The notes under the pieces are model-generated. The model made no database searches, had not been told where the DNA came from, and saw only the letters and a list, made by a program, of their open reading frames with translations. 64,000 nt of DNA from Gnetum montanum (Eukaryota > Streptophyta > Gnetopsida > Gnetales > Gnetaceae), in the NCBI GenBank assembly GCA_015680685.1, contig MNCI01036132.1, forward strand, positions 281,698-345,697. Reading direction: 5' to 3'. Both the position numbers and the translations under genes were made by a program. This document shows, piece after piece, positions 47,093 through 59,339 of the stretch (position 1 is its first letter; every line of letters begins with the position of its first letter).

Positions 47093-47736
47093 TATTTGAC
47101 TTCCTATTATGAAATGACGCATAATGGTGAGAAGCTTACAAGGACACTCCTGCACACAGGAAAATGGAAAAACACAAAGAATACCACATCCCTTTGAAGC
47201 CACACCCTGTCCAAACCTTTGATTCCTTCCTAATTCTAGAAACTACACAAGTCACCAATTTATTAAAGTTGCATTAATGAAGAAGAGACTACACACTTCC
47301 AAAATAAGGAAAATCATAGAGTATGTGGATGGGTGGATGATGTGGATTCACTGCCTTTTACATGAAAAGAAACCATGTCCTAGTCATCAATAAAAACATT
47401 CAAAGTCAAAAACTAAATATTAAAAATCAAATTACAAATGAAGCATACCACCATCGAGTAGTGTATTACCATTGTACCTGCCACCTTATTAACAGAAAAA
47501 GTAGAGAAACTCATCAAACACAAGCAAACATAACCATAAAAGAAAGTAAAAGAGTAGATAATAGATATTGAGTATATTAACAATCATGTAAAACAAAAAC
47601 TAAGAGAAGACTAATAACCTTAAAAATACAAATATGTAAAACAAAAAATGTAAAACAAAGAAGATGAAAACAAAAAGTTGTAAAACCAAAAATATGGAAA
47701 CCAAAAAAGTCAAAAACTAAGGAGCTGCCTAAGGTG

Positions 47737-50700
47737 TTAGTATGAAAGGCCATCTCCCCCACAACAAAGTTGGAAGGGAGAGATCCGAAAGATTGAGCAT
47801 GGTTGTCCATCTGGCGAGGTGTTTGTTGCATTGGTTGGCTTTGGCTCATGGAAAGGTTTTATTTGTTGAATATTAACTAATTGTTTCTTATTTGGGCTGT
47901 TAGGTTTGTAGATGATCATGGCCCCAAATGGAAAACTCTCATCTATGATGTAAGGTCCTTCCCACAATGTTTGAAATTTTGTTCGTTGGGGTACATGTGT
48001 AGGAATCCAATAACAAACCTTGTCTCCTGGTTGAAACTTAACTTTTCTTATTTTGACGTCATGGCATTTCTTGTTGAATGCCTTGTGTGTTTCGTTGGAT
48101 GACAGGGCCATTAACCAATGTTTTTCTAGTAAGTTAAGGTTCATTAATTGTTCTTTCGGTGCTAGACTTAGATTTTGGTCAAGGTCACAGGCTGTAGAAA
48201 GTGTACAAAGCTCACATTGGATGGGCAATGTTGGTAGTTTTCCATACATAAGCTCATAGGGAGAATAACCTATGGGAAGTTTTCATGTGGAGTGATAGGC
48301 CCAAAGGGCATCTTTTAATTTAGTGCTCTAGTCCCTTCAGTACTTGCTAATGGTACGAATTAATATTCTTGTAATCTCCCAATTAGTAACCTCAACTTGA
48401 ACATTGGCTTTGGGGTAATATGGTGTTGTGAATTTATGTTCAACCCCCAAGCACTGCATCAGTTTCTGGAAAGTGGCAACTGTAAAATGAGTTCCATTAT
48501 CAGAAATTAATGCACAAGGTACACCAAACCTATTTACAATATTTTGTTGTACAAACTGAGATGCAGTGGTGGATGTATAGTTAGTGACAGCTACTGATTT
48601 TGCCCACTTGGTACAATAGTCAACTGCAATTATCATATATGCCTTTCCATTTGATAAAGGTCTGATGGGACCCATAAAGTCAATGCCCCAAATCTCGAAT
48701 GGCTAAAGAGATTGTATTTATTATTGTGGCCCCTCCATTCAAGCTGTCATTCCACCATCCCCCTAGCAACGATCACAAGTCTAGACAAATCGGTGTGCAT
48801 CCCTAAAGATTGTTGGCCAATAATACCCTTTCATAAGGATTTTTATGGCTATGCATCTTCTAGCATAATGGCCCCCACAAGGACCTTCGTGAGCATCCTG
48901 AAGAACATGCAGTTGATCCGTATCAAGGACACACCAACGTACCAAGCCATCGAGACAAACTTTGTAAAGGTTTTCATTAATCTTCATGAAATGCTTAACC
49001 TGGTGAAGAAACTGTTGTTCCTTTTAATGTCCATGCCTTATGGAAATTCTAACTTGAGTAGATAAGTGAGGATTTTGTCATACAATTTTGGTTCATCGGG
49101 AATTTGTGCATTAATAGCACCTACAAGGAGAGATTTGTTAGGGAATTGATCAAATAAAGGGCTCTCTTTCTCCTTGTCATCCCATCTTAGTCAAGATAAG
49201 TGATCCATGACCACATTCTCCACACCTTTGTGATCTACCATCGTGAGATCAAATTCTTGCAAAATCATGAGCCACCGTATGACATGGGGCTCACCATTGA
49301 TTTGTTCATTAGAAATCTAATGGTGCTATGATTTCTATACACAAATAGTTTGTAGCCAGGCACACAGTACCTGATTTTCTCTAAGGTAAATACCACTGCC
49401 ATCAGCACCTATTCAATCATGGTGTAGTTTAGTTGTGCACCTGCAATGCTCTAGCTTGTGCAGTGAATGTAATATGGACGTTTTTGATCATCCATCTACA
49501 TAAGCACTGCCCCCAAAGCATAATTCGATGCATCGGTCATCACATGAAATGGTTTGGACCAATCTAGTGCTTGAAGAATGGGGGTTTCAACAAGCTTTTG
49601 CTTCATTTGTTGAAATGTTGCTTCACATGCAGGGATCCAAACAAATGATGTATCTTTTTTTGTCAATTCTACCAATGACTTGGCAATTTTGGAAAAATTC
49701 TCAATGAAGCACCAATAGTAGCCAATATGACCAAGGAATGATCACACTTCTTTAACTATTTTGGGTTGGCAAGTTATTCCTTGGATGACCCTTATTTTTT
49801 CAGGGTCCACCTTGATTTCTACTTTTGAGATGTGGTGCCCAAGACTGTGCCTTCCTAGACCATAAGATGGCTCTTTTGCCAATTGAGCTAGAGGTTTGTT
49901 TCAACACATCTCTTCAACACTTACTCAAGACGGTCCAAGGCTTGCTCGAACATAGCTTTGTAGGTGGAAAAATCATCCATAAAAACTTCTACCCTACTAC
50001 TAATCTGTTGTTGGAAAATGCTGAGAACTAATCGTTGAAATGTGGCTTGGGCATTACATAGACCAAATGGAAAATGACGGTAAGCAAAAGTACCAAAAGA
50101 ACTTGTGAAAGTTGCCTTTGCCTAGTCCTCTATTGCAATTTAAATTTGGTTATAGCCACTATAACCATCTAAAAAGTTATAATAGATGTGCCCTAAAATG
50201 GTATTTAGCACTTGGTCAACGAATGGCAATGGAAAATGATCCTTGAAAGTTACCATGTTGAGTAGCTAAAAATAAATACACACCCACCATTTACCTCCTT
50301 TCTTTGGTACAATCATGAGTGGACTAACCCACTCACTATCTACGACAGGGTAGATGAGTCCCGCTTTGAGGAGTTGTTCAATCTCCTCTTTGACAATCTA
50401 TTTTCACTTAGGATTCAAACACCACTGCGATTATCATTTCGGCTTGAAGGGGGGTCAGTGTATATTTGGTGCTAGAATATTCTTGGATCTATTCCCGTGA
50501 CTTCAAAATATGACCGGGAAAAAGCTGTTAGCCAGCAAGCTTGGCATTAATAATAACTGGCCTTCCATTTTTCAAAAATACGTACTCCATTCTAACCGAT
50601 AGTGTCTTCAATTCAAGGGGCTCTTGTTTAAAATTGTCAAGACTTTCTAGCTAACCCCAATTAACATAATCATTTTCTCCTTCAGAGAGCTGATGATGAA

Positions 50701-51420
50701 CTTGCTCGAGTTCATCATACTTGTAACATATTCATGTAGTAGGCCCTCAGTAGGTTCCATGCATATTGTACTACTGCTAGAATCAATTGTTAGCCATTGG
50801 ATGCCCTCTTGTTTTGTGGTTGCTGCTTATAGACATCTCTAGATATCAACATCTGGTGCACATTGCTTGCATGCAGAGTTAGATGTTTGCTTTACTGACC
50901 ATAACTTCTACACACAATGGCACCCTAAATCGTTGTACAAAATACATGGAACTCTCTTCTTCTCGATCTTTCCAAATTCATTTTCTTTTGATATCTCTAA
51001 GGAAAGATCTCTAATGCCCATTTGGCATCAACAATACTTAGCCACACCCTTCCCACAATAATTAGAAAGACCCCCTTACAGTTCTCCACTTTGATTACTA
51101 GGAAATCAGTGGCATATGACCCCCCACAAATGGTGGTAACAATGTCTTCAACCAATCCCAATGGAACAGTGATAGACTACTCCACCAGTTTCAACTATAT
51201 GTTGCTCTTCTTCAAGGGAGGAAGGTTCCACATTGTGTACATCCCATGTGAGATCAAGTTAACACAGGAACTAGAGTCAAGAAGAGCTTTACAAGGCTCA
51301 TTCTCAGCAATTTGTAAGTAAACTAGGGGACTCCTGGGATCAGCTAATTTTCTAAGTAGGTTACCAGCTCGAATCCAATCAGATACAGCATGTGTCAACA
51401 TTACAATATGGATTCAAGAA
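47737..51420 (-). pseudogene. E6 pol: protease, RT, RNase H, integrase
   Basis: Protease: 51,401-51,000 (KALLDSSSCVNLISHGMY). RT: about 50,400-49,650, with MDDFSTY near 49,985, heavily frameshifted. RNase H: about 49,600-49,200. Integrase: zinc finger HVLQDAHEGPCGGHYARR (48,987-48,781), core 48,700-48,337 with both Asp (WGIDFMGP, LISDNGTHF) and a Glu (VQVEVTNWE) present. The C-terminal piece 48,249-47,737 (GDKVCYWIPTHVPQR, LWEGPYIIDE) ends CCGGDGLSY. The integrase is the best preserved in the window. The family is clear; the gene is inactive because RT and RNase H are broken. Confidence 0.88.
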
Positions 51421-51594
51421 GGATTTTGGTTTGAAGGGAACTTGGATAGAGAGGAAGCAGAGGAATTTGGAGGAGCAGGGTTACCAAATACTGATGTGTC
51501 CAAGGGCTTTGGTGGATTGTGAGGTCAAAAGAAGGATCTTTTCTTTATTCATGGTTCTGACCTACTTGACGGCTTAATCGATTACCAATTAACT

Positions 51595-53904
51595 ACCCTT
51601 GTAGCATTCCTTTACTATGGTTGTGTAGGCAATTCACCCTACATAGACGGAGTAGGTGGTACCTGTGTAGGAGGTGGAGGAGTAGGTGCAGCAACAGGAG
51701 GTGCATGAGGGTAGTAGGTGGCATCCTTCCTTGGATAGGGTGATTGATATGTTTCAGGAGGGTAGTGGTGAGGTTGGTAAGTAGCAATATGACCAAAGGA
51801 GTCCCTTGGAGATGAAGGTTGCTAAACATAGTAATCATAGGGATCTAGTTATCGGTAAGGGTATTGCTATCTTCGAGGAGGAAACACCCATGATTATGGT
51901 TGTTGCCACTACTGTTATAATTCATAAGGTTGCAGAGGAGCTCCACTTGGATAGTATTGTTGTGCTTAATGGAACTGTTAAGGATTGCCTTGTGGATAAG
52001 ACAATATTTTTGGTGTTTACCTTTGTGCAAGTTGTGGATGTAAGGCATACACCCCATATTTCTACAAGTGTGATACAATTGGACAACATCCCTTAGGAAG
52101 TTCATACTAGTAGACATCACATCCACCATCATCATCTAAATTGCTATTCGCAGCCATCTCTATTGTAGTCATTTTACCTTTATCCTTAGATATGGCATGT
52201 TCAGCTTTCTTACACCTCTGACACCCACGCTCAAGCACCTTACTCCTTGGACTCTTCAGTAATTTTTAAAATAGCTTGAAACCTATTATCCATGCAGTTT
52301 CATAATTGATCAACCTTAGCCATGATTTCTGATTGCAATTTCTGGAATGGTAAGGTTTTCTGATTAACCACCTCATCTCTCATGAATTCATCCTCACTGT
52401 CACAAAATCAAACCCCCTTTTTCCAAATAGAAGGGTCCCTATTGTATTCTTTTACACTTTCATGTTTTCTCAATTCTTCCTCCTCCTTGGCTACCTACTC
52501 AATTAATTTTTAAATCCAATGGCTGCTTAACTTTGTCAATCTCCCTTGAGCATAAACACCAAGGGTTTTCCTAGTTTTAGATAGAAACCTATCTATGATA
52601 TGGCAAAGCTGATCAAGTTAAGAGTATCCATGGTTGGGACACCTATGTAACAAATAGTGCTATGAGCCAATAGCAGCATCCAAGGGCTCATGATTCCCTC
52701 GTTTCCACCCTTGAATTTGTTTTCTTAGATTGGATACTTGGCAGTATGTTTGATATTTCTCATTGAATAATTCCAACATCATGCTCCACCACCTGATTAA
52801 TTCTGGTTGCAAGGATCAATACCAATTTTCTACTTCATTTATGAGTGTCCTTGGAAATAATTTAGGCTTTTGCCAGTCACTTGCAATATTCTACAAGGCA
52901 CATGCATCCTAGAAGGCTTGAAGATAATTTTTCGGATTAGCACCATATCCTCCCTCAAACCGACGGATGTTGTTCATATCCAACCTCTTTATTCTGCTAT
53001 CCTTCACATGCCTTGTTGGAATCCTTACGGCCTCTACAATATTCAACATACCTTGAGTAGCAAGTACAGGTTCATCAAGGCCATGATGGTGGTGCCTACA
53101 ATGTTCCCTACTAGTCCTTCTTTCTTGAGGATGGGCCTCTCTAGATTGTCCACATCTTTGATCATGACTATCTCGATGGTCCCTTCTATTGTTCTAGTCC
53201 CATCGATCACCTCCATCATAATTATTTCTTCTGCAGCCATGATCTGAACCAAATGAAGAAGAAGACAATGACGATGAAGGGGAAGAAGAAGGATAACTTG
53301 CTCCGCACTGACGCCTATCACCCTTCCTTTGATGCTTGCGACCATGATCGCGATCATGATCTCCTTTGTCCCCCTTTTCTTGACTTGCTTCTACAGATCC
53401 ATTTTTATCATCAGATCCATTTTGACTAGAACCTGGATTATGGATTGTGGATTATAAATTCTAGTTGAGGGCTCCTTGAACAAAGTCAAAGAGAGGAGAA
53501 TCACTAAAGAAGTGGTCACCTTCATCAATCGGGCCAAGTAAAGGTGGAAAGATATTTGACCCCTTGCCCTTCACAAGCTTGTGCTGGTGCTCTAGCTACC
53601 AATCCCTTAATCTTTACACTTCAGTGGGATGATAATCCCTTGATTCAAGATCTCACATCTCGCATTGTCCATGGAGATGTTGAAGCCCATGTCATGCAAG
53701 TATTAGCTAGAGCATTGCTAGAACAGATCGATCAGGTGGCAACACAATGTTGCCTTCCATATCACACCACTACATCAGTGCATCTTGATGCAAGATGAAG
53801 GTAAAGTCTAGTACATACTCATCGAGATGACCATATACCACCCAGTATTGCTGAGGCACCTAAACTTCCCTAGGTAGAGATGGGCTCTTATGAGAAGAAG
53901 ACAT
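51595..53904 (-). pseudogene. E6 gag
   Basis: The start is ATG at 53,904 (MSSSHKSPSLPREV), about 145 bp after the primer site; sister E2 has lost this ATG. The conserved stretch FTFILHQDALM and MEGNIVLPPDRS follows, then an Arg/Asp/His/Ser-rich region (53,380-53,150: RDHDRDHGRKHQRKGDRR, Ser runs, RDHRDSHD). The capsid core runs about 53,040-52,550 (DMNNIRRFEGGY, MMLELFNEKYQTY). The zinc knuckle near 52,100 reads CDVY*YELPKGCC. A His/Leu/Pro-rich tail ends near 51,600. Stops throughout. Function by family: RNA-binding particle protein. Confidence 0.82.
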
Positions 53905-54048
53905 TTTGTGTTAATAAACAGTGTGCAATTGAGATTTAATTTAATGATGATAATTTTAATTCTGTTTTCATAGGATTTGACTCTTAGGGTTTGAACAACG
54001 AGGTTACTAAGTTTCACTAGGTTTAGATAGCACACGAAGAACTATAGT

Positions 54049-54066
54049 CCCCAGAAACAACACCAA
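54049..54066 (-). promoter_or_regulatory. E6 primer binding site, tRNA-Asp type
   Basis: In sense TTGGTGTTGTTTCTGGGG, immediately after the LTR's CTCATCA. Confidence 0.85.
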
Positions 54067-54929
54067 TGATGAGCGACAAGGTACCCCTACACCCAACCAT
54101 ACGAATCACAGGCATTCACATGCGATCCAGTCAAATTTCGCAAACTATAATTACTAAGTACACTACAACTAAACAGTGCATGCATGTTGTTCATTCGTTG
54201 TCTTCCCAATCCCACTTGTAGAATGCAATTGTATTGTTAAGTGTGACTGAGGCATAATATTTTTATTAGTTTGTGTTTTTATGGAATTACTCACCTAGAA
54301 CAAGAATAAAAGTAAGAGTGATTAATTACTAAGTAAACTATAGTCTAATCTAGCCTAACACAAGTAACCGTTCCCACTTCCCAGACACATCCTGAACTTT
54401 GTGCAAACACTGCAGGGCTGTCAAACGCTAATTGTTTTTGAGCTACCAAGTGTCACATGTATGCTCGAAGGGGTCATGCTTATGTATCTTAATAATTTAC
54501 TTGATTAATCAAAATTAATTTCTACATAAATAACATTAATGTAAATTGCATGAAATATAAATGCATAAGAAAGAAAATCTCAAGTGCTGCAAGGAATGGA
54601 TCACAGAGCCTGTCTTTGTTAACAACACAATGATGTGCTCAAGTACATCAATGCTTGAATAAAGATCCGTTCACACTTAGACCTCTTGCTGCGAGCACTT
54701 GGAAAATATTTTAACTTTCAAGTGGAGAAACTGGAAGAGTTTTGCTACTTGACTGCCAAAAAATTACTCCCAATTGTGTGCCTAGGCACTGTATTTATAG
54801 ACTCAGGAGTAATCCTACAGTATCAAATATACGATATCGCATCTTGGGCAACGATATCATGTACCCGATATTGTGTGCTCAATATCACAGCCACCCCGAT
54901 ATTGGAGTGATGAAAAACACAATTTATCA
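54067..54929 (-). repeat. E6 5' LTR
   Basis: 863 bp, aligned end to end with 44,831-45,709. In sense the TATA box is CTATAAATAC (54,791-54,800). U3 words include ACGATATCGCATC and CCGATATTG, retaining more CpG than the partner. Confidence 0.92.
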
Positions 54930-54934
54930 CTAGT
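54930..54934. other. E6 target-site duplication, right (CTAGT)
   Basis: Matches 44,826-44,830. Confidence 0.9.
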
Positions 54935-55510
54935 GATTACTTTAATCACTAATAAAACACAAGAATTCATTATCCCTATGGTAAGATACCTCAAATCCCA
55001 CTTTTTGTAATCCCTTCTAAGTCCATCTCATTTCACTATAAGAATAGTCATAACTTCGGATTTTGTGTAACATAGAGTTATTTTTCCCAATTTGGTGGTA
55101 GTAACATGTGTGTTTTGCTAAATAGGTATGCATTACATTTAACTTCTTAGCTACCTATGTACACTTTTTGGCATGGTTATACAAGGGCATTAACGGTTGA
55201 AGCCTACTTTAGGAAGGATCCACTTGTATAACTATTGTACCTTATACTTGCCAAGTGATTCCACATCATCTTGAGCCTTCCCACATCAATAAAAACTTCC
55301 CATATTATTCAAACCATTTGTTCTAACCACATGGATTCATTACCCTTCTTATCCATCTTCTAAACTTTCATAGCCCAAGATTCCTACTTTAAATACTATT
55401 TATACTAATTTTTTAATGAAATACACATCATCTATCATCCCAAACCCTCCTCATCTACTCTAAGCCTTCCAGACATTCCATGAGAATCAATTTTCCTCAT
55501 TGGAACTTAA
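54935..55510 (+). other. E5 3' UTR, part after E6
   Basis: Noncoding; carries the conserved block at 55,178-55,230. Confidence 0.6.
55178..55230 (+). repeat. Conserved 3' UTR block, E5 copy
   Basis: TATACAAGGGCATTAACGG ... GGAAGGATCCACTTGTATA. Both arms changed together relative to E6 (TATACAAG/CTTGTATA instead of TATGCAAG/CTTGCATA), so the inverted repeat is kept. Confidence 0.7.
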
Positions 55511-55625
55511 TGAAAGCTAAAAATGTTTGGGCCCTTATATTGGGTTTGCCTCGATATCAGATCCCTAATGTCGAATCCCCAATAGCAAGGCATACAAAAC
55601 CTATATATATGTGGATATTTTTCAT
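55511..55625 (+). promoter_or_regulatory. Internal U3-like promoter ahead of E5 ORF3
   Basis: Starts TGAAAGCTAAAAATGTTTGG, compared with TGATAAATCATGTTTTTGG at the LTR start. It continues with ATATTGGG, CGATATCAGATCC and AATCCCCAATA words like those in U3, then ends in the TATA box ACCTATATATATG (55,601-55,610). A full LTR does not follow. It lies about 520 bp before the ORF3 ATG. Confidence 0.5.
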
Positions 55626-56130
55626 TTGAGCTAGGGGAAAGTATTTAACTTTTCTTCTCTAATTTGACCTTTGACCTCCTACCTTTCCTAAGCCATATCT
55701 TGCATGTTACCACTTCGATTTCTATGATTTTTGAATCTATTTGATCTCAAAGTGCTCTAGTCGTGGGGGTGCTACTAAGGAAAATCTAAGCCATTTTTTC
55801 AAAAACTTCTAACACTTAGAAGGTATTTTAAGGATAAGGATGAAAGGAAACTTGAGATTTTTAATGAAAAATCAATCATATTAATGCCAAAACACTTAAA
55901 TAATGCCCTTAAGGAATAATAACCATCATTCTGAGCCACAAATATGAATAAAATAGATAATTGTAAAGGGTTATAAGAAAATCAACACTTCTGGGATAAT
56001 ATTTTGAAATCTTTCTAACTCTAAAATCATAACCTAAGAATTTAACGTGACTAAGGGTATGATTAAGGTATTAAACTATTAAGAATATGTAAGAATATCT
56101 TAGTAATTCAAAATTCTTGATTGATTATAG

Positions 56131-58295
56131 ATGGTCCCAAAGATAGCAGCACAAGAGGGATCCTCACAACACGTAAGCAAATGACCAATAGGCCAAGGTA
56201 AAGGCTAAATTTGAGGACATTGACCAGAACACGAGGAGTAGGAAGTCCAATCATTAAGTATCCATCAATAAACTCCTACTATGGGATAATCAGCACAAGG
56301 AGAGGTAGAAAAACCACAAGTGCAAGGACAATGCCTCACATTATCACAAGATGTTCCTCAAGCTATTTAAGAAAGATGAATTTTCACCATAGTCATTGTG
56401 GACATGAACTTTGACCTATTCATGGAATTTACACCAAAAGCAATAAATACACAACTTAAGGCATCATCACTGTGGCCTATCCTATTTGATAGTGGTGAAT
56501 GATACCTTGGAGAGACCTATTAGTTCTAGCATAACAAAGAAGAGGGCACCACAAATAACATTGGAGGAGTTTCAATTTCATTCTCAGTAAAGGCAATAGC
56601 AGAAGCTCTAAACATACCAAATGAAGGGGCAAAAATAGCACATTTGTCCACAAGATTAAATGTTGAAACCAGGAAATTATAACTACAATGGAAATATGAC
56701 AAGGAAGATATGGAATATAGTGAGTGAACTCTGGAGGAGTGAATCTATTTCAAAATTGGCACCACCACTTGTTCCCAACTAAAGGACTAAATAGGCTATC
56801 CACTTATGCAACTAGGGGAAGTGTGATCCTAATGGGAAAATACAACATCAATATTACACAACTCTACTTTATGGAAATTAAAAGGCGATTTGAAGAAAGA
56901 AAGGTAGGAAAGCCAATACTTCCATTTCCTTGCCTTATCAAAAAGCTGTGCAAGTGAGCCAAAATCTTGGGATACACCAATGACATTCCCACAAGAGCCC
57001 AAAATGCTTCATATGCTAAATTACTTAAACCAACACCACCCAGGAAGGATTAGAATGAAGAGAAACAAGAATAAGAGCAACAACAACAAGAGTAAGAAAA
57101 GCAACAAAAACTGCCACTATTGTAGCCACAAGATTATAGGACATCGATGACAAATTGTAGAAACCATCAATTGGAGAACAAGGGAGGAAGCTAACCTTTA
57201 CAAAGTAGATGAATACCTTGATCAAACTGAATAAACAAATAACAATGGAAAAGAAGAAAGTTATGTGGAATGTCTCCATAGCATAAGCACAAATGTACGT
57301 ACATGCTAAGGCACTCACCACTATTCAAGAAGAGAATAAACAACTTCTTGCCAATAATATGAGGTTGACCACTATAGAAAAATAGAAAAAAAAACCTAGA
57401 AGAAAGCATCTACTAGTTAAGGAAATAACTGGGGAGGATCAACCAAGACATGAGCCACCTCGCAAGAGAAAATAAAGCCCTCCCAATGAAGGAGGTATGC
57501 ACCATCTGATAAAAGTCAACTATTGAAATCAGTGTGTGGCAAAACGAGTCAAAGAAACATGAAAGGATCAAGGAACACTTCCATGATCAAGTGGGAACAT
57601 ACAAGTAGATCAACAAGAAGGAAATCCAGATGGCCAAAGCCAGCATCAACTCCATTTCAACACAAAATCCTAACAGGCAACCCATTTTGGATAGCTATGC
57701 CCACATCCACCAAGCGGAAGTGAAAAACAAAGACCTACAAATTGAAGATCTAAAAGAGTACATGCGGTTAGCTAACCTTTGTTACACTAACTTGGCCATG
57801 TTAATTATAGGTAGGCCCAGAAATGAGCTAGAATGACAAGTAGCAGCCACATATGCCTTATACGAGAAAGAGTTTTTGGATTGCAAAGATGCTTTACAAA
57901 AACACCAAGTGGAAAACTCTGAATTGAAAGTAGTGAAGGCTGGCTATCAAGTACAACAAGATGTAGTAGAAAACCTAGCTAGAAGGTTATCTAATTATCC
58001 TAAATTACATGAGAAGGCCAAAGAATTTGAAGAGGAGAGGAGGTAGTTTGCAACCAAGTATGTTAAGGCTAATAAAATGTTTCTACACCTACCGTGTCCA
58101 TGCGACGTACCTGCTCCATCACACATTGCACAACAAGCATGAATGATACCTGATCCAATAATGAAGGAAGAAAAGCTTGAGGCACTCTTAAATCAATACA
58201 AATTCTAGAAGCTTGGTGACAAGGGGAAGCAATCGATGGAAGATCCACCACCACCTAAAACTACATCAACTACATCAAGCTTCACCAAATTTTGA
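56131..58295 (+). pseudogene. E5 ORF3, coiled-coil protein of unknown function
   Basis: ATG at 56,131, immediately after TTGATTATAG, which could also be a splice acceptor. The motif block near 56,400-56,540 contains NFDLFMEFTP, QLKASSLWPI and SGE-x-YLGETY; E2 ORF3 has NFGPFLENAP, QLQKSPMWPI and SGE-x-YLGETY in the same spacing. It is followed by SVKAIAEALNIP. The C-terminal half is coiled-coil-like (57,700-58,060: CKDALQKHQVENSELKVV, RLSNYPKLHEKAKEFEEERR) and a Pro/Thr/Ser-rich end stops at TGA 58,293-58,295. Broken by stops and shifts. No signal peptide or membrane span seen. Unknown function, unique to the ORF3-bearing copies. Confidence 0.6.
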
Positions 58296-58464
58296 TTTTT
58301 GTAAAAATTATCATGTCATGTCCTATGTAAATTTTTGTAAAACACCATTGTAGCATTCAAAGAATCATGTATAGAGCAATCAGTGTCATGTAAATATACC
58401 TTCGAATGTTTCTAAGAAACTCTATATTCATTTATTTTAACTTGAGGATGACTTTTTAGTCAGT

Positions 58465-58474
58465 CATGGGGGTA
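58465..58474 (+). promoter_or_regulatory. E5 polypurine tract
   Basis: CATGGGGGTA-type tract before the 3' LTR, the same as in E3. Confidence 0.8.
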
Positions 58475-59339
58475 TGATAAATCATGTTTTTGACTAGCTA
58501 CAATATCAAACAACTAGAATTATATCCCCAATATTGGGACACAACCTACAATGCTAGATATTTGATATCATGAACACATGTAGGCCTATAAATATGACAC
58601 TTAGATGCATGGTCCAAACAACTTTTCATTCCAACCTTAGGTAGACTCTTGCAGTTTGTTTTCATACCTTAGTGATAGAGTGAATGCCCGCAATGTGATG
58701 TTGAGTAGTTGTTTGGAGTCTTTATTCGAGTGAACTGTACTTGGGCATAGTTCATGATAGAAATAAAGATTGAGATTGCTTTCCATCATTGTAGCATCCA
58801 CTTAGCTTTATTGTTTTACTTAGCATCCTTCTTACTGTTTTCCTAGTTTAATCATTTATATTTTTGAGTACTTTACTTTTGATGTTTAAAGCGAAATGAG
58901 TATTACTAGTTTTAAGCATTAAGTATAATCATTTGGTAATCCAATAGTGGTTTCAGTTGATCCACTCAATAGTGAACTCACTTGGTAATCTCAATAATGG
59001 TTACATGAGCCCAAGATGTGTATGGTAAGCTAGGGATAAATGCTCATCACTCTAGTCTAGAGTAGAATTTTTTTACCATTTTACCTAGACTTAGAATCAT
59101 TTTCACACTTTACCATCATAACTAGGAGTTATGGCCTACCAACATCAATATATCATACACCTCACTAAGAGCTAAATCATATTGATAGATTATACTAGCT
59201 CCACATGGCAAGATAATGATCCCAAACTTTAACTAATTACTAGCATATTAACATTCCCTTGTCCATAGAATTCGACTCGGCTATGCATCAATACTTGTAT
59301 CTCGTATCATTGGGTGTTGGACTACTCCATCACTCATCA
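58475..59339 (+). repeat. E5 3' LTR
   Basis: 865 bp, TGATAAATCATG ... CACTCATCA. TATA at 58,586-58,595. Its U3 GATATC words are more scrambled than in the 5' copy. Confidence 0.88.

Larger units (their letters stand above)
45725..47736 (-). other. E6 3' UTR
   Basis: 2 kb without coding signal. It contains the conserved block (46,414-46,469) and two A-loop hairpin units (46,920-47,092). Confidence 0.7.
44831..54929 (-). mobile_element. E6: complete Athila-like element, youngest layer
   Basis: 10,099 bp bounded by two LTRs and a CTAGT duplication, with tRNA-Asp primer site, gag, pol, 3' UTR and polypurine tract all in order. There is no third ORF. By hand count the two LTRs differ at roughly 9% over their first 400 bp, so it is old although it is the innermost element. 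The element is structurally complete but its genes are full of stops and frameshifts. Confidence 0.92.
39551..59339 (+). mobile_element. E5: Athila-like element lacking RT-integrase, with ORF3
   Basis: It has two LTRs (39,551-40,430 and 58,475-59,339), a tRNA-Asp primer site, gag, protease, a pol tail, 3' UTR, internal U3-like promoter, ORF3 and polypurine tract. E6 (44,831-54,929) sits inside its 3' UTR; without E6 and one duplication E5 is about 9.7 kb. GTAAT flanks it (39,546-39,550 and 59,340-59,344); the left LTR has lost about four terminal bases. The protease is followed directly by the NCGGD pol tail, so RT, RNase H and integrase are deleted. It would have needed another element's pol to move. 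Confidence 0.85.

Noticed and set aside
53544-53798. Plus-strand 84-aa ORF
   Set aside because: It lies opposite E6 gag and has no recognisable content; a shadow frame. The same applies to plus-strand frames at 15,301-15,681, 48,712-49,065 and 51,022-51,321.
56131-58295. Retroviral-type Env
   Set aside because: No signal peptide, membrane span, glycosylation-rich ectodomain or cleavage site is visible. Position alone is not enough.
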